Source: Colwellia hornerae (GTDB lineage: Bacteria > Pseudomonadota > Gammaproteobacteria > Enterobacterales > Alteromonadaceae). Taken from it: DNA of 64,000 nt. The notes below the pieces were generated by a model that was given only the letters and a program-made list of their open reading frames with translations, did not search any database and was not told where the DNA came from. Location: the NCBI RefSeq assembly GCF_007954355.1, contig NZ_VOLR01000009.1, forward strand, positions 100,437-164,436, given 5' to 3'. Shown one piece after another: positions 27,368 through 37,268 of the stretch. Positions within the stretch are counted from its first letter, which is position 1. Every line of letters starts with the position of its first letter. Made by a program: the position numbers and the translations under genes.

Positions 27368-28009
27368 ATGCCAATAATAAAGAATCAACAACCAAACACG
27401 TCATCAACTGGGCGGGTCAGAAAAAAGAATCAATTGATTATTTTAAAAGCTGCTGAGCAAGACTTCTTAGAGCATGGTTTTAAAGGTGCCTCTATAAAAG
27501 GCATTGCTGAACGCGCCGGTATTCCACGGGCAAACGTTCATTATTATTATAAAAACAAAGAAGCTATTTACTCTGATATATTATTAGAAATTCTTGCCTT
27601 ATGGGATTCATCGATTATTACCTCGACCGAAGAGCCTGCAAAAGTCTTAGGCGATTATATTCTTGCTAAGGTTATGTATTCCAAAACCAATCCTGAAGCA
27701 TCTCGGATATTTGCCGGTGAATTTATCCACGGTGCTCCTCGCTTACAGGAATACTTAAAAACCAGTTTTAAAACCTGGATAGATGAAGTTAAAGCCACTG
27801 TTGAAGGCTGGATTAACCAAGGTAAAATGGACCCCATTGACCCACTTTATTTACTCTTTACTATTTGGGGAGCAACGCAACATTATGCTGATTTTGCGCC
27901 ACAAGTTACCGCAGCTATGGGTAAAGATAAGTTAAGTAATGAAGACTTTGAACAGGTGGCTAAAACCCTTACGCAAATTATTCTTAAAGGTTGTGGTATC
28001 AGTAAGTAA
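27368..28009 (+). CDS. RutR-like TetR-family regulator
   Basis: DNA-binding regulator, about 213 residues from the ATG at 27368 (a TTG at 27359 is the alternative). The N-terminal helix-turn-helix is GASIKGIAERAGIPRANVHY. The C-terminal domain carries WGATQHYADFAPQV, nearly identical to the corresponding segment of E. coli RutR, and NPEASRIFAGEFI/GAPRL. E. coli RutR senses uracil and thymine. Here the neighbours are purine genes, so a purine or nucleoside-derived ligand is a reasonable inference. It is divergent from deoD across a spacer with a matching operator and is the best candidate to bind the seven sites listed. Confidence 0.9.
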   Translation: MPIIKNQQPNTSSTGRVRKKNQLIILKAAEQDFLEHGFKGASIKGIAERAGIPRANVHYYYKNKEAIYSDILLEILALWDSSIITSTEEPAKVLGDYILAKVMYSKTNPEASRIFAGEFIHGAPRLQEYLKTSFKTWIDEVKATVEGWINQGKMDPIDPLYLLFTIWGATQHYADFAPQVTAAMGKDKLSNEDFEQVAKTLTQIILKGCGISK

Positions 28010-28068
28010 GAGTTTACGCTGATTGACTTACTGTTGACGGGCAATATTATGCACTAGTAGTGCGTTAC

Positions 28069-28463
28069 TGCCTTGAAAGACAGGATGTCTGAGAGAGGCC
28101 ATCCTCGGCTCGGGCATCCCTGCTTCGCTCTACCTCCTGCATCCTTGCAGTCGTGAACATCGTCACTCTTTCACATCCATGTGATCGTGACATACCGTTG
28201 ACGTGCAAGGATGTACTAATGCCTTGAAAGACAGGATGTCTGGGAGAGGCCATCCTCGGCTCGGGCATCCCTGCTTCGCTCTACCTCCTGCATCCTTGCA
28301 GTCGTGAACATCGTCACTCTTTCACATCCCTGTGACCGTGACATACCGTTGACGTGCAAGGATGCACTAATGCCTTGAAAGACAGGATGTCTGAGAGAGG
28401 CCATCCTGAACATCGTCACTCTTTCACATCCCTGTGATCGTGACATACCGTTCATCCTGAACA
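28069..28463. repeat. Tandem 151-bp repeat array (2 full units and one shortened)
   Basis: Units begin at 28069, 28220 and 28371, each with TGCCTTGAAAGACAGGATG. The first two are nearly identical. The third lacks about 50 bp internally (between GGCCATCCT and GAACATCGTC). Units are rich in GGATG/CATCC words able to pair into hairpins. Short open frames across them are repeat translations, not genes. The type is probably an interspersed Alteromonadales repeat; copy number elsewhere is unknown. Confidence 0.9.
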
Positions 28464-28464
28464 T

Positions 28465-28500
28465 AAAAAAGGCACTTCACCTTTTACAATGAAATGCCTT
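28465..28500 (-). terminator. Rho-independent terminator of the CBM-endonuclease gene
   Basis: On the minus strand AAGGCA-TTTCA pairs with TGAAG-TGCCTT (one internal mismatch) around a 10-nt loop, followed by six T. It lies 66 nt after the stop. Confidence 0.8.
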
Positions 28501-28565
28501 AACGTTATTTACTTAGCTAAGTTATCTAACGCTTTAACAGCCGTTTATTAGAGAACTTTCCTTAA

Positions 28566-30209
28566 TTAGTTACCCCAAATACTGTCAACATACTCAGGAT
28601 GGTCAACAAAAGGATTACGGTTGCCTTGATGACCAAGTGCAGCTTCATTACGATCAATTTCTTTTTGACTGACCGGATCATTGGTATGCCAACGCATTAA
28701 CATTTCTAATTGCCATAATTCAAAGACCTGATTACTACTTCCATCTAAAATAGCATCACCATACACTGAATTATTTTGCCAGCTGCCAATCAAGTTTTCA
28801 TAACGTGTTGCCATGTAAAATTGTGCGCGGGCTAAATCACCTTTAAATTCATCAATCGGTTCAAAGACCGTACCATTATAACCTAAGGTCGTGGTTGCTG
28901 AGCCTACCTTGCTGTTATTGGTTGAAGTAAAAGATGCCGTAGCGACTTCACCATAAGGGAAACCACTGCGTTTTGAATTAACAAAACCATCGGTTGCATA
29001 AATATGATGAACATCAGAGTTCATTGGCTCTACTTTACCGCCAAACCAGCTTTTCGGGAAAGTATGCTCTCGATTATAACAACCACCTTCACCGCTATAA
29101 TTACCACACTGATCGGTGACTTTTATAAAATTATAATTATCACTCGCCAGCGGATTTTCCGAATATATATCTAAAATAGAACCGTCATTTTCAAAATAAA
29201 CATCTAAAGAATGGTTTGCATAGAATGTCCATAGCGCTGAATAGCCCTGATTTGCATGACCTTTGATTAAATTGTAAAGCTCTGTTTTTAACGGGTAACC
29301 TGATGTCGCGCTAATACCGTCATAATATGTACCCGAATAAGTGCCTGAGCCACTGCCCCCTCCACCTGGAATACCGCCGGTGTTGCCTAAAGTAAAGGTT
29401 TTGGTTTCACTGCTGGCAAAATCACCCCCACTAATTAATGCGCTTCCGGCAAGAGAAATTTCATAAGAGCCATTACCATAAGTACAACAAATACCATCGC
29501 CATAGCTATCATTAATGGTAAAGGTATAATCATCATCGGCTAAACAATAGTTTTCATTATAGCTGGTCGAGCTTTCGTAATTATTACCACTAGCAACTTC
29601 TTGATTACTCGTATTGGTTAATGTCCAACTAGTTTCGTAACCGTAATTGTCTGTGGTTAAGCTAAAAGCGACTTCGTTAGTACTGCAACTGTTACTGCCT
29701 GTGCCACCGCCTGATGCTTGGGTAGGTTGAAAATAGTCAACATAGACAATTTCAGCACCATCAAAACCGGCAATATCATAGAAACGTAAGCCAACAGCAA
29801 TATCTGATGTTGAGCTTGCGGTATAACTATGCGTAACTTGCTGCCATTGATTAACTAGACTTTCATTCGAGTAGCCCTGATAGCCATCGATATATAAACG
29901 CGCTTTAATACTACCTTCTGTATGGTATACCCAAACAGAAAATTCATAGCTTTGACCTGCTACCACACTGACCAACTGTTGCATGTCGGTAGAGCCTTGT
30001 GTACCGGTATTAACGGTAATTTCAGCTGAGCTCGTGCCTTCTTGAAAAATGTTAGTGTTTTTATTTACGCTAATACCTGAATCAATCGTCGTCCAACCCG
30101 TAGGAGAGCCTGCCAACCATGTTTCAAAACTTCCATTATTAACGTTTGCAGCAGCATAATGGCTGGTAGCACAGAGTAATAAAGCAGCAATATTATTTTT
30201 ATAATTCAT
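28566..30209 (-). CDS. Secreted endonuclease I with N-terminal carbohydrate-binding-type module
   Basis: A 547-residue exported nuclease. The signal peptide ends about residue 21 (HYAAA). A CBM4/9-like jelly roll follows (about 22-165; NGSFETWLAGSPTGW, VYVDYFQP). Next is a cysteine-containing beta domain (about 172-280) with the motif INDSYGDGICCTYGNGSYEI, also seen in secreted proteases. The endonuclease I domain comes last (about 295-547): GGCYNREHTFPKSWFGG, DVHHIYATDGFVNSKRSG and GHQGNRNPFVDHPEYVDSIW. It may bind matrix or cell-wall glycans while cutting nucleic acid. A TTGAC-N6-GTCAA-type site lies about 140 bp upstream, placing it in the inferred regulon. Confidence 0.93.
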   Translation of the reverse strand: MNYKNNIAALLLCATSHYAAANVNNGSFETWLAGSPTGWTTIDSGISVNKNTNIFQEGTSSAEITVNTGTQGSTDMQQLVSVVAGQSYEFSVWVYHTEGSIKARLYIDGYQGYSNESLVNQWQQVTHSYTASSTSDIAVGLRFYDIAGFDGAEIVYVDYFQPTQASGGGTGSNSCSTNEVAFSLTTDNYGYETSWTLTNTSNQEVASGNNYESSTSYNENYCLADDDYTFTINDSYGDGICCTYGNGSYEISLAGSALISGGDFASSETKTFTLGNTGGIPGGGGSGSGTYSGTYYDGISATSGYPLKTELYNLIKGHANQGYSALWTFYANHSLDVYFENDGSILDIYSENPLASDNYNFIKVTDQCGNYSGEGGCYNREHTFPKSWFGGKVEPMNSDVHHIYATDGFVNSKRSGFPYGEVATASFTSTNNSKVGSATTTLGYNGTVFEPIDEFKGDLARAQFYMATRYENLIGSWQNNSVYGDAILDGSSNQVFELWQLEMLMRWHTNDPVSQKEIDRNEAALGHQGNRNPFVDHPEYVDSIWGN

Positions 30210-30345
30210 TTATATACCTTATGTTTTTATTAAATAATGATAGCACTCCCTATATTTTCCATAATGCGTACAGCTCCGTAATAGTACCCGAATAAAACTC
30301 ACACAAATGCAGTGTAAATTTGACACGACACCAAGGTAAATAATC

Positions 30346-30361
30346 TTAACCAAGTAGTCAA
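30346..30361. promoter_or_regulatory. Candidate operator upstream of the CBM-endonuclease
   Basis: TTAACCAAGTAGTCAA, one mismatch from TTGAC-N6-GTCAA, 137-152 bp upstream of the ATG. A half-site TTGACAC (30320-30326) lies nearer the gene but its partner is out of register. Confidence 0.5.
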
Positions 30362-30448
30362 CAAATAACAAAAAGTAATATTCAAGACTGTATATTAATA
30401 CCACAGCAGAAATTTTTATCTAACCGCTGTGGCATTACGCTTAAACTA

Positions 30449-32443
30449 TCATGATAAAGCTTTAACCGTTTTAATGACCTCATTAACCGTAAAGTTAAAG
30501 TGCTCCATTAGCACTTTGCCCGGTGCTGACTCGCCAAAACGACTGATACCAACAACACCGCCACGTAAACCGACATACTTTCTCCAAAAATCTGTATGTG
30601 CAGCTTCAATAGCGACCCGTTTGGTGACCGATGCTGGGAGAACCTCTTCCTGATAATCGCTACTTTGCGCATCAAATATATTGGTTGATGGCATCGAAAC
30701 AACTTGTACCTTCTTTCCTTGCGCGCTCAGTACTTTAGCTGCATCTAATGCGAGTTCGACTTCAGATCCTGTTGCAATTAAGATAATCTCAGGTGTCCCC
30801 TGACAAGAGGTTAGGATATAGCCACCCTTTTCAATATTAGCTAATTGTGACTGATCACGTGTTATCGCTGATAAATTTTGACGTGAAAAAATTAATGCAC
30901 TCGGTGCTTGTTGACTTTTAACTGCCATTTTCCAAGCAACAGCAGATTCAGTAGCATCACAAGGACGCCAAGTCGTCAGGTTAGGTGTAGTGCGTAAGTT
31001 GGTTAGTTGCTCTATCGGTTGGTGGGTTGGGCCATCTTCTCCCTGTCCGATGGAGTCATGGGTATAGACAAAAATGTTTTGAATACCCATCAATGCTGAC
31101 ATACGTACAGCATTACGAGCGTACTCCATAAACATCATAAAGGTCGCGCCGTAGTTAATAAAACCTCCGTGTAAGGAAATACCATTCATTATGCCGCTCA
31201 TACCAAATTCTCGGACACCATAATAAATATAATTACCTGCGGTATCACTTTCTATACCTTTAGCGTCTGGCCATAAGGTTAGATTAGAACCAGCGAGATC
31301 AGCAGAGCCACCCATTATTTCAGGTAATATTGCCGCAAACTCAGTAATGGTATTTTGTGAAGCTTTACGGCTCGCAATATTTTCTGCTTTACTTTGACAT
31401 AACTCTATATAGTCATTCGCTTTTTGTTCAAATTCTGCTGGCAACGCTTTATCAATAACTCGGCGTTTAAATGCTTGTGCAAGTTCGGGGTGTTCTTCGC
31501 TATAGGCCGCGAACCTTGCTGACCAATTATCACTATTGTGTTGACCTTGCTTTTTATGATCCCACTGGGCATAAATATCATCAGGTATGGCAAAAGGCGT
31601 TTCATCAGACCATTGTAAAAATTGACGTGTAGCGGCAATTTCCTCATCACCTAAAGGAGCACCATGGCAATCATGAGAGCCTGATTTATTGGGAGAGCCA
31701 AAACCGATCACCGTTTTACAACAAATCATAGTTGGCTTATCAGTTACGGCTTTCGCTTGCTCAATTGCACTCGCTATTGCTGCTGCGTCATGACCATCGA
31801 CACTAAGCACATGCCAGCCATAAGCAGAAAAACGTTCAGGTGTATTATCAGTGAACCAACCTTTAACCTCGCCATCGATAGAAATACCATTGTCGTCCCA
31901 AAAGGTGATTAACTTCCCTAGCTTCAAGGTTCCCGCTAACGAAGACACTTCATGCGAAATTCCCTCCATTAGACAGCCATCACCTAGAAAGCAGTAAGTA
32001 AAATGGTCAACAATTTGATGTCCAGCTCGGTTAAATTGACCGGCAAGTGTTTTTTCCGCTATCGCCATGCCAACTGCATTAGCAATGCCAGCGCCTAACG
32101 GCCCTGTTGTCGTTTCAACACCTGGGGTATAGCCATACTCTGGGTGGCCCGGTGTTTTTGAATGTAACTGTCGGAAATTTTTTAGATCATCTATTGATAA
32201 GTCGTACCCTGACAGATGCAATAGTGAATAAATCAACATAGAGCCGTGACCATTGGAAAGCACAAAACGGTCACGGTCACACCACTGCGGGTTATTGGGA
32301 TCATGCTTAAGAAAGTCTCGCCATAACACCTCGCCAATATCAGCCATGCCCATTGGCGCACCTGGATGCCCCGACTTTGCTTTTTGAATGGCATCCATTG
32401 TTAATATTCTAATGGCATTGGCTAACTTTTTACGTGACAACAT
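30449..32443 (-). CDS. tkt: Transketolase
   Basis: Thiamine-diphosphate enzyme of the non-oxidative pentose phosphate pathway. The 664 residues equal the usual length. Motifs: [37 protein letters not shown], the cofactor motif GDGCLMEG...[14 protein letters not shown] and the C-terminal [15 protein letters not shown] segment. It stands alone between the secreted nuclease and the divergent TonB receptor and has two tandem operator-like sites upstream. With tal and pgi at the other end of the locus it can convert nucleoside-derived pentose phosphate to glycolytic intermediates. Confidence 0.97.
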   Translation of the reverse strand: MLSRKKLANAIRILTMDAIQKAKSGHPGAPMGMADIGEVLWRDFLKHDPNNPQWCDRDRFVLSNGHGSMLIYSLLHLSGYDLSIDDLKNFRQLHSKTPGHPEYGYTPGVETTTGPLGAGIANAVGMAIAEKTLAGQFNRAGHQIVDHFTYCFLGDGCLMEGISHEVSSLAGTLKLGKLITFWDDNGISIDGEVKGWFTDNTPERFSAYGWHVLSVDGHDAAAIASAIEQAKAVTDKPTMICCKTVIGFGSPNKSGSHDCHGAPLGDEEIAATRQFLQWSDETPFAIPDDIYAQWDHKKQGQHNSDNWSARFAAYSEEHPELAQAFKRRVIDKALPAEFEQKANDYIELCQSKAENIASRKASQNTITEFAAILPEIMGGSADLAGSNLTLWPDAKGIESDTAGNYIYYGVREFGMSGIMNGISLHGGFINYGATFMMFMEYARNAVRMSALMGIQNIFVYTHDSIGQGEDGPTHQPIEQLTNLRTTPNLTTWRPCDATESAVAWKMAVKSQQAPSALIFSRQNLSAITRDQSQLANIEKGGYILTSCQGTPEIILIATGSEVELALDAAKVLSAQGKKVQVVSMPSTNIFDAQSSDYQEEVLPASVTKRVAIEAAHTDFWRKYVGLRGGVVGISRFGESAPGKVLMEHFNFTVNEVIKTVKALS

Positions 32444-32508
32444 GATTACTCCTATTGAGGGCTGCTTTATTTATGATATTATTATCTATTATTTAAAATA
32501 GTATTTTC

Positions 32509-32524
32509 TTGTCCAATTGGTCAA
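32509..32524. promoter_or_regulatory. Candidate RutR-like operator 1 of tkt
   Basis: TTGTCCAATTGGTCAA, one mismatch from TTGAC-N6-GTCAA and with the CCA/TGG inner bases of the RutR consensus. It lies 66-81 bp upstream of the ATG and overlaps a TTGACC -35-like element on the minus strand. Confidence 0.65.
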
Positions 32525-32531
32525 GTAAAAC

Positions 32532-32547
32532 TTGACACATATGACAA
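32532..32547. promoter_or_regulatory. Candidate operator 2 of tkt
   Basis: TTGACACATATGACAA, one mismatch from TTGAC-N6-GTCAA, 23 bp from the first site. Its inner bases resemble the deoD and add-distal sites. Confidence 0.6.
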
Positions 32548-32757
32548 GATAGTATTATTTTAATGATGTCTCTATAGAGAAAAAATGCTGCTCGATATTG
32601 AAAAATATTGCTAAATAAAGCTTAAGGGCAAAAATAATTATTTGAAACGTTGATTACTTTGTAGAGATTAACTGAACTAACGGATTGCTGATATTTCAAG
32701 CGAAAATGTTAAAATATAGCGTTAGTTCTTTTTAAAAACTTAGGGAACAAATATAAA

Positions 32758-35700
32758 ATGAACAAACTAAGACTGTCAAAAATAGCCAGTGCGATTGTTA
32801 TCGCCGTTGGCTTATCGACTTCTGCAATGGCTGCAGACACCTCGTCTTCAATGCGTGGTAAAATTCTAAGCCCAACGGGCGAAGCCGCTAGTAATGTAAA
32901 AATCACTGTCATTCATGAGCCTTCAAAAACTAGCCGTGAGTTTATGACAAATGCCACAGGTACTTTTACCGCTAAAGGTTTACGTGTTGGCGGCCCTTAT
33001 ACGGTTATTATTGATTCAGACACTTATAGTGATACCACTTTAGATAATATCTTTCTTAATCTTGGTGATACTCATCGTATTAGCCAACAACTACAAGCAG
33101 ATAATATTGAACGAATTCAAGTAACAGGCTCAAGTTTTCTTCAAACATCAGGTGGCTCAAGCAGTATATTTGGTGCAGAGCTTATTCAGAATACACCAAG
33201 CTTTAACCGCGACATTAAAGACATTGCCCGTTTAAACCCATTAGCAAGTATCAATGGTAACGGCGAGTTAATCATTGCCGGCGGTAACCCACGTTCAAAC
33301 AGTTTAACCGTTGATGGTATTGGTCAGAATGATGATTTCGGACTTAACTATGGCGGTTATCCCACAGAGCAACCACCTATTTCATTAGATGCTATTGCGC
33401 AAATCTCGGTGGATGTGTCACCTTTTTCAGCACAAAAAGGCAACTTTGGTGGTGGTACTATCAATGCGGTGACTAAATCAGGTTCTAATGAATTTAAATT
33501 TTCTGGTTTTGCTGAAACATCAACACCAGACATGGCCGGTGATGTTCAAAAAATCGATGTAGCAACTGAAGTTTATTACTCAGATTGGGACGTTGATAAA
33601 ACACAACCCAAAGTGCGTAATATATTAGATGATGATGACCATCAAACATTTGTCACGAAAACGGTTGCTCCTATTAAGACGCAATCACGTTTTGGTTTTA
33701 ACGTTGGCGGTCCTATTATAGAAGACAAACTATTCTTCTTTGTTAACTATAGTAACTGGTCTAGCGAGCTTGCCATGGATTATGGTTTTCAAGGCAGTGG
33801 CGCAACCCATGAGTATGATATTTCTCAAGAGCAGTTTGACCAATTCAATACAACGTTGAGTGATGTTTATGGTCGCACAGATTCTTTAGGTGGCAATCAA
33901 GAAGACACCAATGAAACCTTATTAGCTAAATTAAGCTGGAACATCAATGATGATCACCGACTTGATTTCACCTACCAATGGCAAGACGATCAAGATGAGC
34001 GTAATGCAGGTACAGGTGGCACAACCGTTACTATGGCATCAAACCGCTATACTTACGCAAGTATCGTCAATAACTTTGCTACTAAAATTTATTCAAACTG
34101 GACTAATGATTTCAGTACTGAAGTCGGTATTAGTTATAAAGATGTCTCAACAGACAGTAAAACTAATAGTGATATCGGTCAAATTACCGCTATTACAGAA
34201 TATCGTGGTCCAAAGTTTGTTTTTGGTCAAGACCAATTCCGCCATGCCAATGAATCAGCAACTGAAAACTTAACGTTGTCTTTAGCTGCGACTTACTTAA
34301 TGGATGACCATGAAATTAATTTCGGTCTCCAATATGAAAATTTAAGCTTATATAATTTATTCGGGGCTAATTCATTAGGTTCTTGGGAATTTGCCAGCTC
34401 TGAAGATTTTGCCGCACGTGATTTAGCTAGATACGGTGAATTTACTTACCAAAATGCTTATACCGGCAATACCCAAGACCTCGCTTACGATGTGTCACGC
34501 AATCAATTATCACTTTATGTTGAAGATAACTTCGACCTAACAGACGATATCAATGTTACTGCGGGTGTTCGTTATGAACGATTATCATCAAGTGACAAAC
34601 CAACGCTTAATTCGGCATTCCAAGAAACGTACGGTTACAATAACCAAGAAAACCTTGACGGTTTAGATATTATTTTACCGCGTGTCAATGTTGAATGGAT
34701 ATTCTCTGAAAAGTTAACACTTTCTGCCGGCATTGGTCGTTTCCAAGGTGGTATACCAAATGTTTGGTATAATAACCCGTTCCAAAATGACGGTATCACG
34801 CTCGTTGCGGCATCAAGTAATGCCATTGACGATTATTATCAAGATAGACTTGTTGATGCTGATTTCAATGTTCCTAGCGAAATAGTCAATTCACTTGAGA
34901 AAGGTGCTGGTAGTACAAATTATACTGACCCGAATTTCAAACTTCCTTCAAGTTGGCGTAGCCGCATTGCCGCAGATTATACCTTTGACATTGATGGCTT
35001 AGGCGAAAATTTTAACTGGTCAACAGAATTGATGTACCACGTTAAAGAAAATGAAGCTGTTTGGAAAAATACCGCATTACTTTATCCTTATACCGCGGCT
35101 GATGATGAACGTCTTATCTATGAAAGCCGTTACACCGGTGATATAGAAGATAATTTTGATATTCAAATGACTAATGCAAAAGGCAATGGTCGCTCTATTA
35201 TTTTCTCAACAGCGTTAGCCAAACGTTGGGACAATGGCTTAAGTATGACCATGTCTTATGCCAATCAAGATGTTGAAGAAAATCACGCAGGCTCTTCATC
35301 ACGTGCACAAAGTAACTACAAAAATAATGTTGTTAAAAGTCGTAATGTTGATTTCGTTGCTCGTGGTAACTATGAAGTTGAACATAACTTAAAAATTAAT
35401 TTAGGCTATGAAACTGAATTTTTTGCTGGTTATAAAACCAACATCAACTTATTTTTTGAACGTCGCTCAGGCCGCCCATTTAGCTGGGTAACGGGCAACT
35501 ATAAAGATAAAGACTTTGGTGATACTCGTGACTTTTATTCTAACTCGGCTTACTTAGCGTACATTCCAACAGGTGTTGAGGATCCAAATGTAAATTGGAT
35601 AGAATCAGGAATGAATTGGAACGAGTTAGAGGCACTCTTAGACCGAGCAGGTATTAGCGAACGAGGTGAAATTCTTGACCGTAATACTGGCACACAGCCT

Positions 35701-35997
35701 TGGGTAACAACAATGGATTTAAGCATTAAGCAACAGATCCCAGGTTTTGCAGAAGGTCATAAAGGTGAAGTATTCTTGATGGTCGACAACTTTGCTAACT
35801 TGTTAAATGATGACTGGGGAGTTGAGAAGCGAATGGGCTATCCACAACAAGCTATTTATGATTTTGGCGGCTTAGATAGTGATGGCAAATATAAAATTGA
35901 TAAAGTTTATAATGGCTCAGATACTCGCAGCTACGATCGTACGGTATTAGGCTCATCTGGCTGGCAGATGAAAGTAGGTATTAGCTACAAGTTCTAA
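32758..35997 (+). CDS. Oar-like TonB-dependent outer-membrane receptor
   Basis: A 1079-residue outer-membrane beta-barrel importer. The signal peptide ends at AMA (about residue 24). An N-terminal carboxypeptidase-regulatory-like domain follows (about 30-115), then a plug with SNSLTVDGIGQNDDFG and GNFGGGTINAVTKSG. The rest is a barrel ending in an aromatic residue (MKVGISYKF). The substrate is unknown. Receptors of this layout in marine bacteria often take up polymers or peptides. The position next to tkt suggests, but does not show, a role in taking up nucleic-acid fragments; no operator lies close to its start. It is followed by a strong terminator. Confidence 0.9.
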   Translation: MNKLRLSKIASAIVIAVGLSTSAMAADTSSSMRGKILSPTGEAASNVKITVIHEPSKTSREFMTNATGTFTAKGLRVGGPYTVIIDSDTYSDTTLDNIFLNLGDTHRISQQLQADNIERIQVTGSSFLQTSGGSSSIFGAELIQNTPSFNRDIKDIARLNPLASINGNGELIIAGGNPRSNSLTVDGIGQNDDFGLNYGGYPTEQPPISLDAIAQISVDVSPFSAQKGNFGGGTINAVTKSGSNEFKFSGFAETSTPDMAGDVQKIDVATEVYYSDWDVDKTQPKVRNILDDDDHQTFVTKTVAPIKTQSRFGFNVGGPIIEDKLFFFVNYSNWSSELAMDYGFQGSGATHEYDISQEQFDQFNTTLSDVYGRTDSLGGNQEDTNETLLAKLSWNINDDHRLDFTYQWQDDQDERNAGTGGTTVTMASNRYTYASIVNNFATKIYSNWTNDFSTEVGISYKDVSTDSKTNSDIGQITAITEYRGPKFVFGQDQFRHANESATENLTLSLAATYLMDDHEINFGLQYENLSLYNLFGANSLGSWEFASSEDFAARDLARYGEFTYQNAYTGNTQDLAYDVSRNQLSLYVEDNFDLTDDINVTAGVRYERLSSSDKPTLNSAFQETYGYNNQENLDGLDIILPRVNVEWIFSEKLTLSAGIGRFQGGIPNVWYNNPFQNDGITLVAASSNAIDDYYQDRLVDADFNVPSEIVNSLEKGAGSTNYTDPNFKLPSSWRSRIAADYTFDIDGLGENFNWSTELMYHVKENEAVWKNTALLYPYTAADDERLIYESRYTGDIEDNFDIQMTNAKGNGRSIIFSTALAKRWDNGLSMTMSYANQDVEENHAGSSSRAQSNYKNNVVKSRNVDFVARGNYEVEHNLKINLGYETEFFAGYKTNINLFFERRSGRPFSWVTGNYKDKDFGDTRDFYSNSAYLAYIPTGVEDPNVNWIESGMNWNELEALLDRAGISERGEILDRNTGTQPWVTTMDLSIKQQIPGFAEGHKGEVFLMVDNFANLLNDDWGVEKRMGYPQQAIYDFGGLDSDGKYKIDKVYNGSDTRSYDRTVLGSSGWQMKVGISYKF

Positions 35998-36044
35998 TGC
36001 CAATCAATAAAACTGATTGATAACAGTTTTGTATAAAATAATCG

Positions 36045-36077
36045 AACGGCTTTGATTTAATTCAAAGCCGTTTTTTT
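36045..36077 (+). terminator. Rho-independent terminator of the TonB receptor gene
   Basis: Perfect 11-bp stem AACGGCTTTGA/TCAAAGCCGTT, 6-nt loop, then seven T, 48 nt after the stop. Confidence 0.92.
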
Positions 36078-36162
36078 ATTTTACAGCTAACTTTTAACTG
36101 ATAATAAGGATCACAAATAGCTTATTTTGCGGGGGTTATCTAGCTACCCCAAAAGAATAAAC

Positions 36163-37170
36163 TTATGTTTTAATTGATTTATATTTTAAGTAATACAAAG
36201 GGCTGCAACCATACCAACGTTTAAATGCGCGATTAAAAGAACTTTGATCATTAAAGCCAAGTTTCAAAGCGACAATACCTAAGGGATATTTACCAAGATA
36301 GCCTTGTAGCCGCCTTTTTCGTTCGTTTTCGAGTAAACAAACAAACGAGGTATCTTGTTGTTTTAACTGACGTTGCACGGTTCGAACTGTCATATTTAAG
36401 GCACTTGCGGTGCGGATCAGATTGCAATCATCCAAATCATTTTTAGCCATCAGGAGATGACTTATTTTTTCAGCTAAGCGCTGTTGGCTTTTAAAGCCTG
36501 ACAATTGCTGCGCCGATACTTGTTTAAGTGCTAAATTAATAGCTGCGTTATCAGTTTTAAAAGGCAGCGCTAAATAGCTGCTAGGAAAGGTAATTTGATT
36601 ATATTGTGCATTAATTTTAATCGGGCAATTAAACCATTTAGCGAGTCTTTTTATTTCATTATCAGGCCAAGATTCAGTAAAAAAAATGCTACTGGGCGAA
36701 AGCTGAGGATTCAGTAATTGGCGAATAACACTGACCCAAGCGGTCATATTACGTAAGATAGCCTGCGAGCTGCAGCTTGCGTCAGGTAACCATCGAATAA
36801 TAGCGATACCTTCTTGTTGTTCAAACTCAGCCTTACCGATATCGGCAACCAAACGGTCATAAATTAGCAGCGATGAAATTGCGCTTGCTAAGTTATTACT
36901 CGATTCGATGAGATAACCCAGCACACCAAAATCAGCAGCTCTGATTTGCTGGCCTAATTTAAAACCAAATAATGGCTCATTTAAGGTCTGTTGCGCATGA
37001 TCAAGCAGTGCATTATAACTGCTTAAACTAATGCGCGGTGCTAACTGTTGCGCTTGTTTATTCGCGTATTCACTAAAGTGTATCGCCGACAAAACGCTTT
37101 GACTGTCTAAACCAAGCGTTTCAAGATAATCAAGGCAACTTGTATAGTAATGATCGGCCAACGTGGTCAT
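36163..37170 (-). CDS. AraC-family transcriptional regulator
   Basis: A 335-residue regulator of the class with an N-terminal arabinose_bd-type ligand domain (GFKLGQQIRAADFGVLGYLI at about 69-88 is typical). The C-terminal AraC helix-turn-helix pair is ALNMTVRTVQRQLKQQ and VALKLGFNDQSSFNRAFKRW. It is divergent from the SRPBCC/sterol-desaturase pair, with about 100 bp between starts, so these are its likely targets. Ligand unknown. Confidence 0.93.
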   Translation of the reverse strand: MTTLADHYYTSCLDYLETLGLDSQSVLSAIHFSEYANKQAQQLAPRISLSSYNALLDHAQQTLNEPLFGFKLGQQIRAADFGVLGYLIESSNNLASAISSLLIYDRLVADIGKAEFEQQEGIAIIRWLPDASCSSQAILRNMTAWVSVIRQLLNPQLSPSSIFFTESWPDNEIKRLAKWFNCPIKINAQYNQITFPSSYLALPFKTDNAAINLALKQVSAQQLSGFKSQQRLAEKISHLLMAKNDLDDCNLIRTASALNMTVRTVQRQLKQQDTSFVCLLENERKRRLQGYLGKYPLGIVALKLGFNDQSSFNRAFKRWYGCSPLYYLKYKSIKT

Positions 37171-37268
37171 TTGTCACCTAAAGCTAAAAAATGGTCATCT
37201 ATAAGCAAGTCTGCCACGGAAGTTTTTTTTATACTAGTGGTAATTATCAAGAGTGGTGTGTTGTAACT

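Larger units (their letters stand above)
32444..32757. other. Divergent tkt/TonB-receptor spacer
   Basis: Contains two candidate operators close to tkt (32509-32524, 32532-32547). Nothing else is recognised in the 200 bp next to the receptor gene except a GGGAA ribosome site just before its ATG. Confidence 0.6.

Noticed and set aside
28065..28464. Two minus-strand open frames (67 and 82 codons) with similar peptides in the repeat array
   Set aside because: They are translations of the 151-bp repeat, have no ribosome site and follow the repeat period rather than gene signals.
30320..30334. Second operator-like sequence TTGACACGACACCAA near the CBM-endonuclease
   Set aside because: Only the left half fits; the right half is off by one base in spacing.
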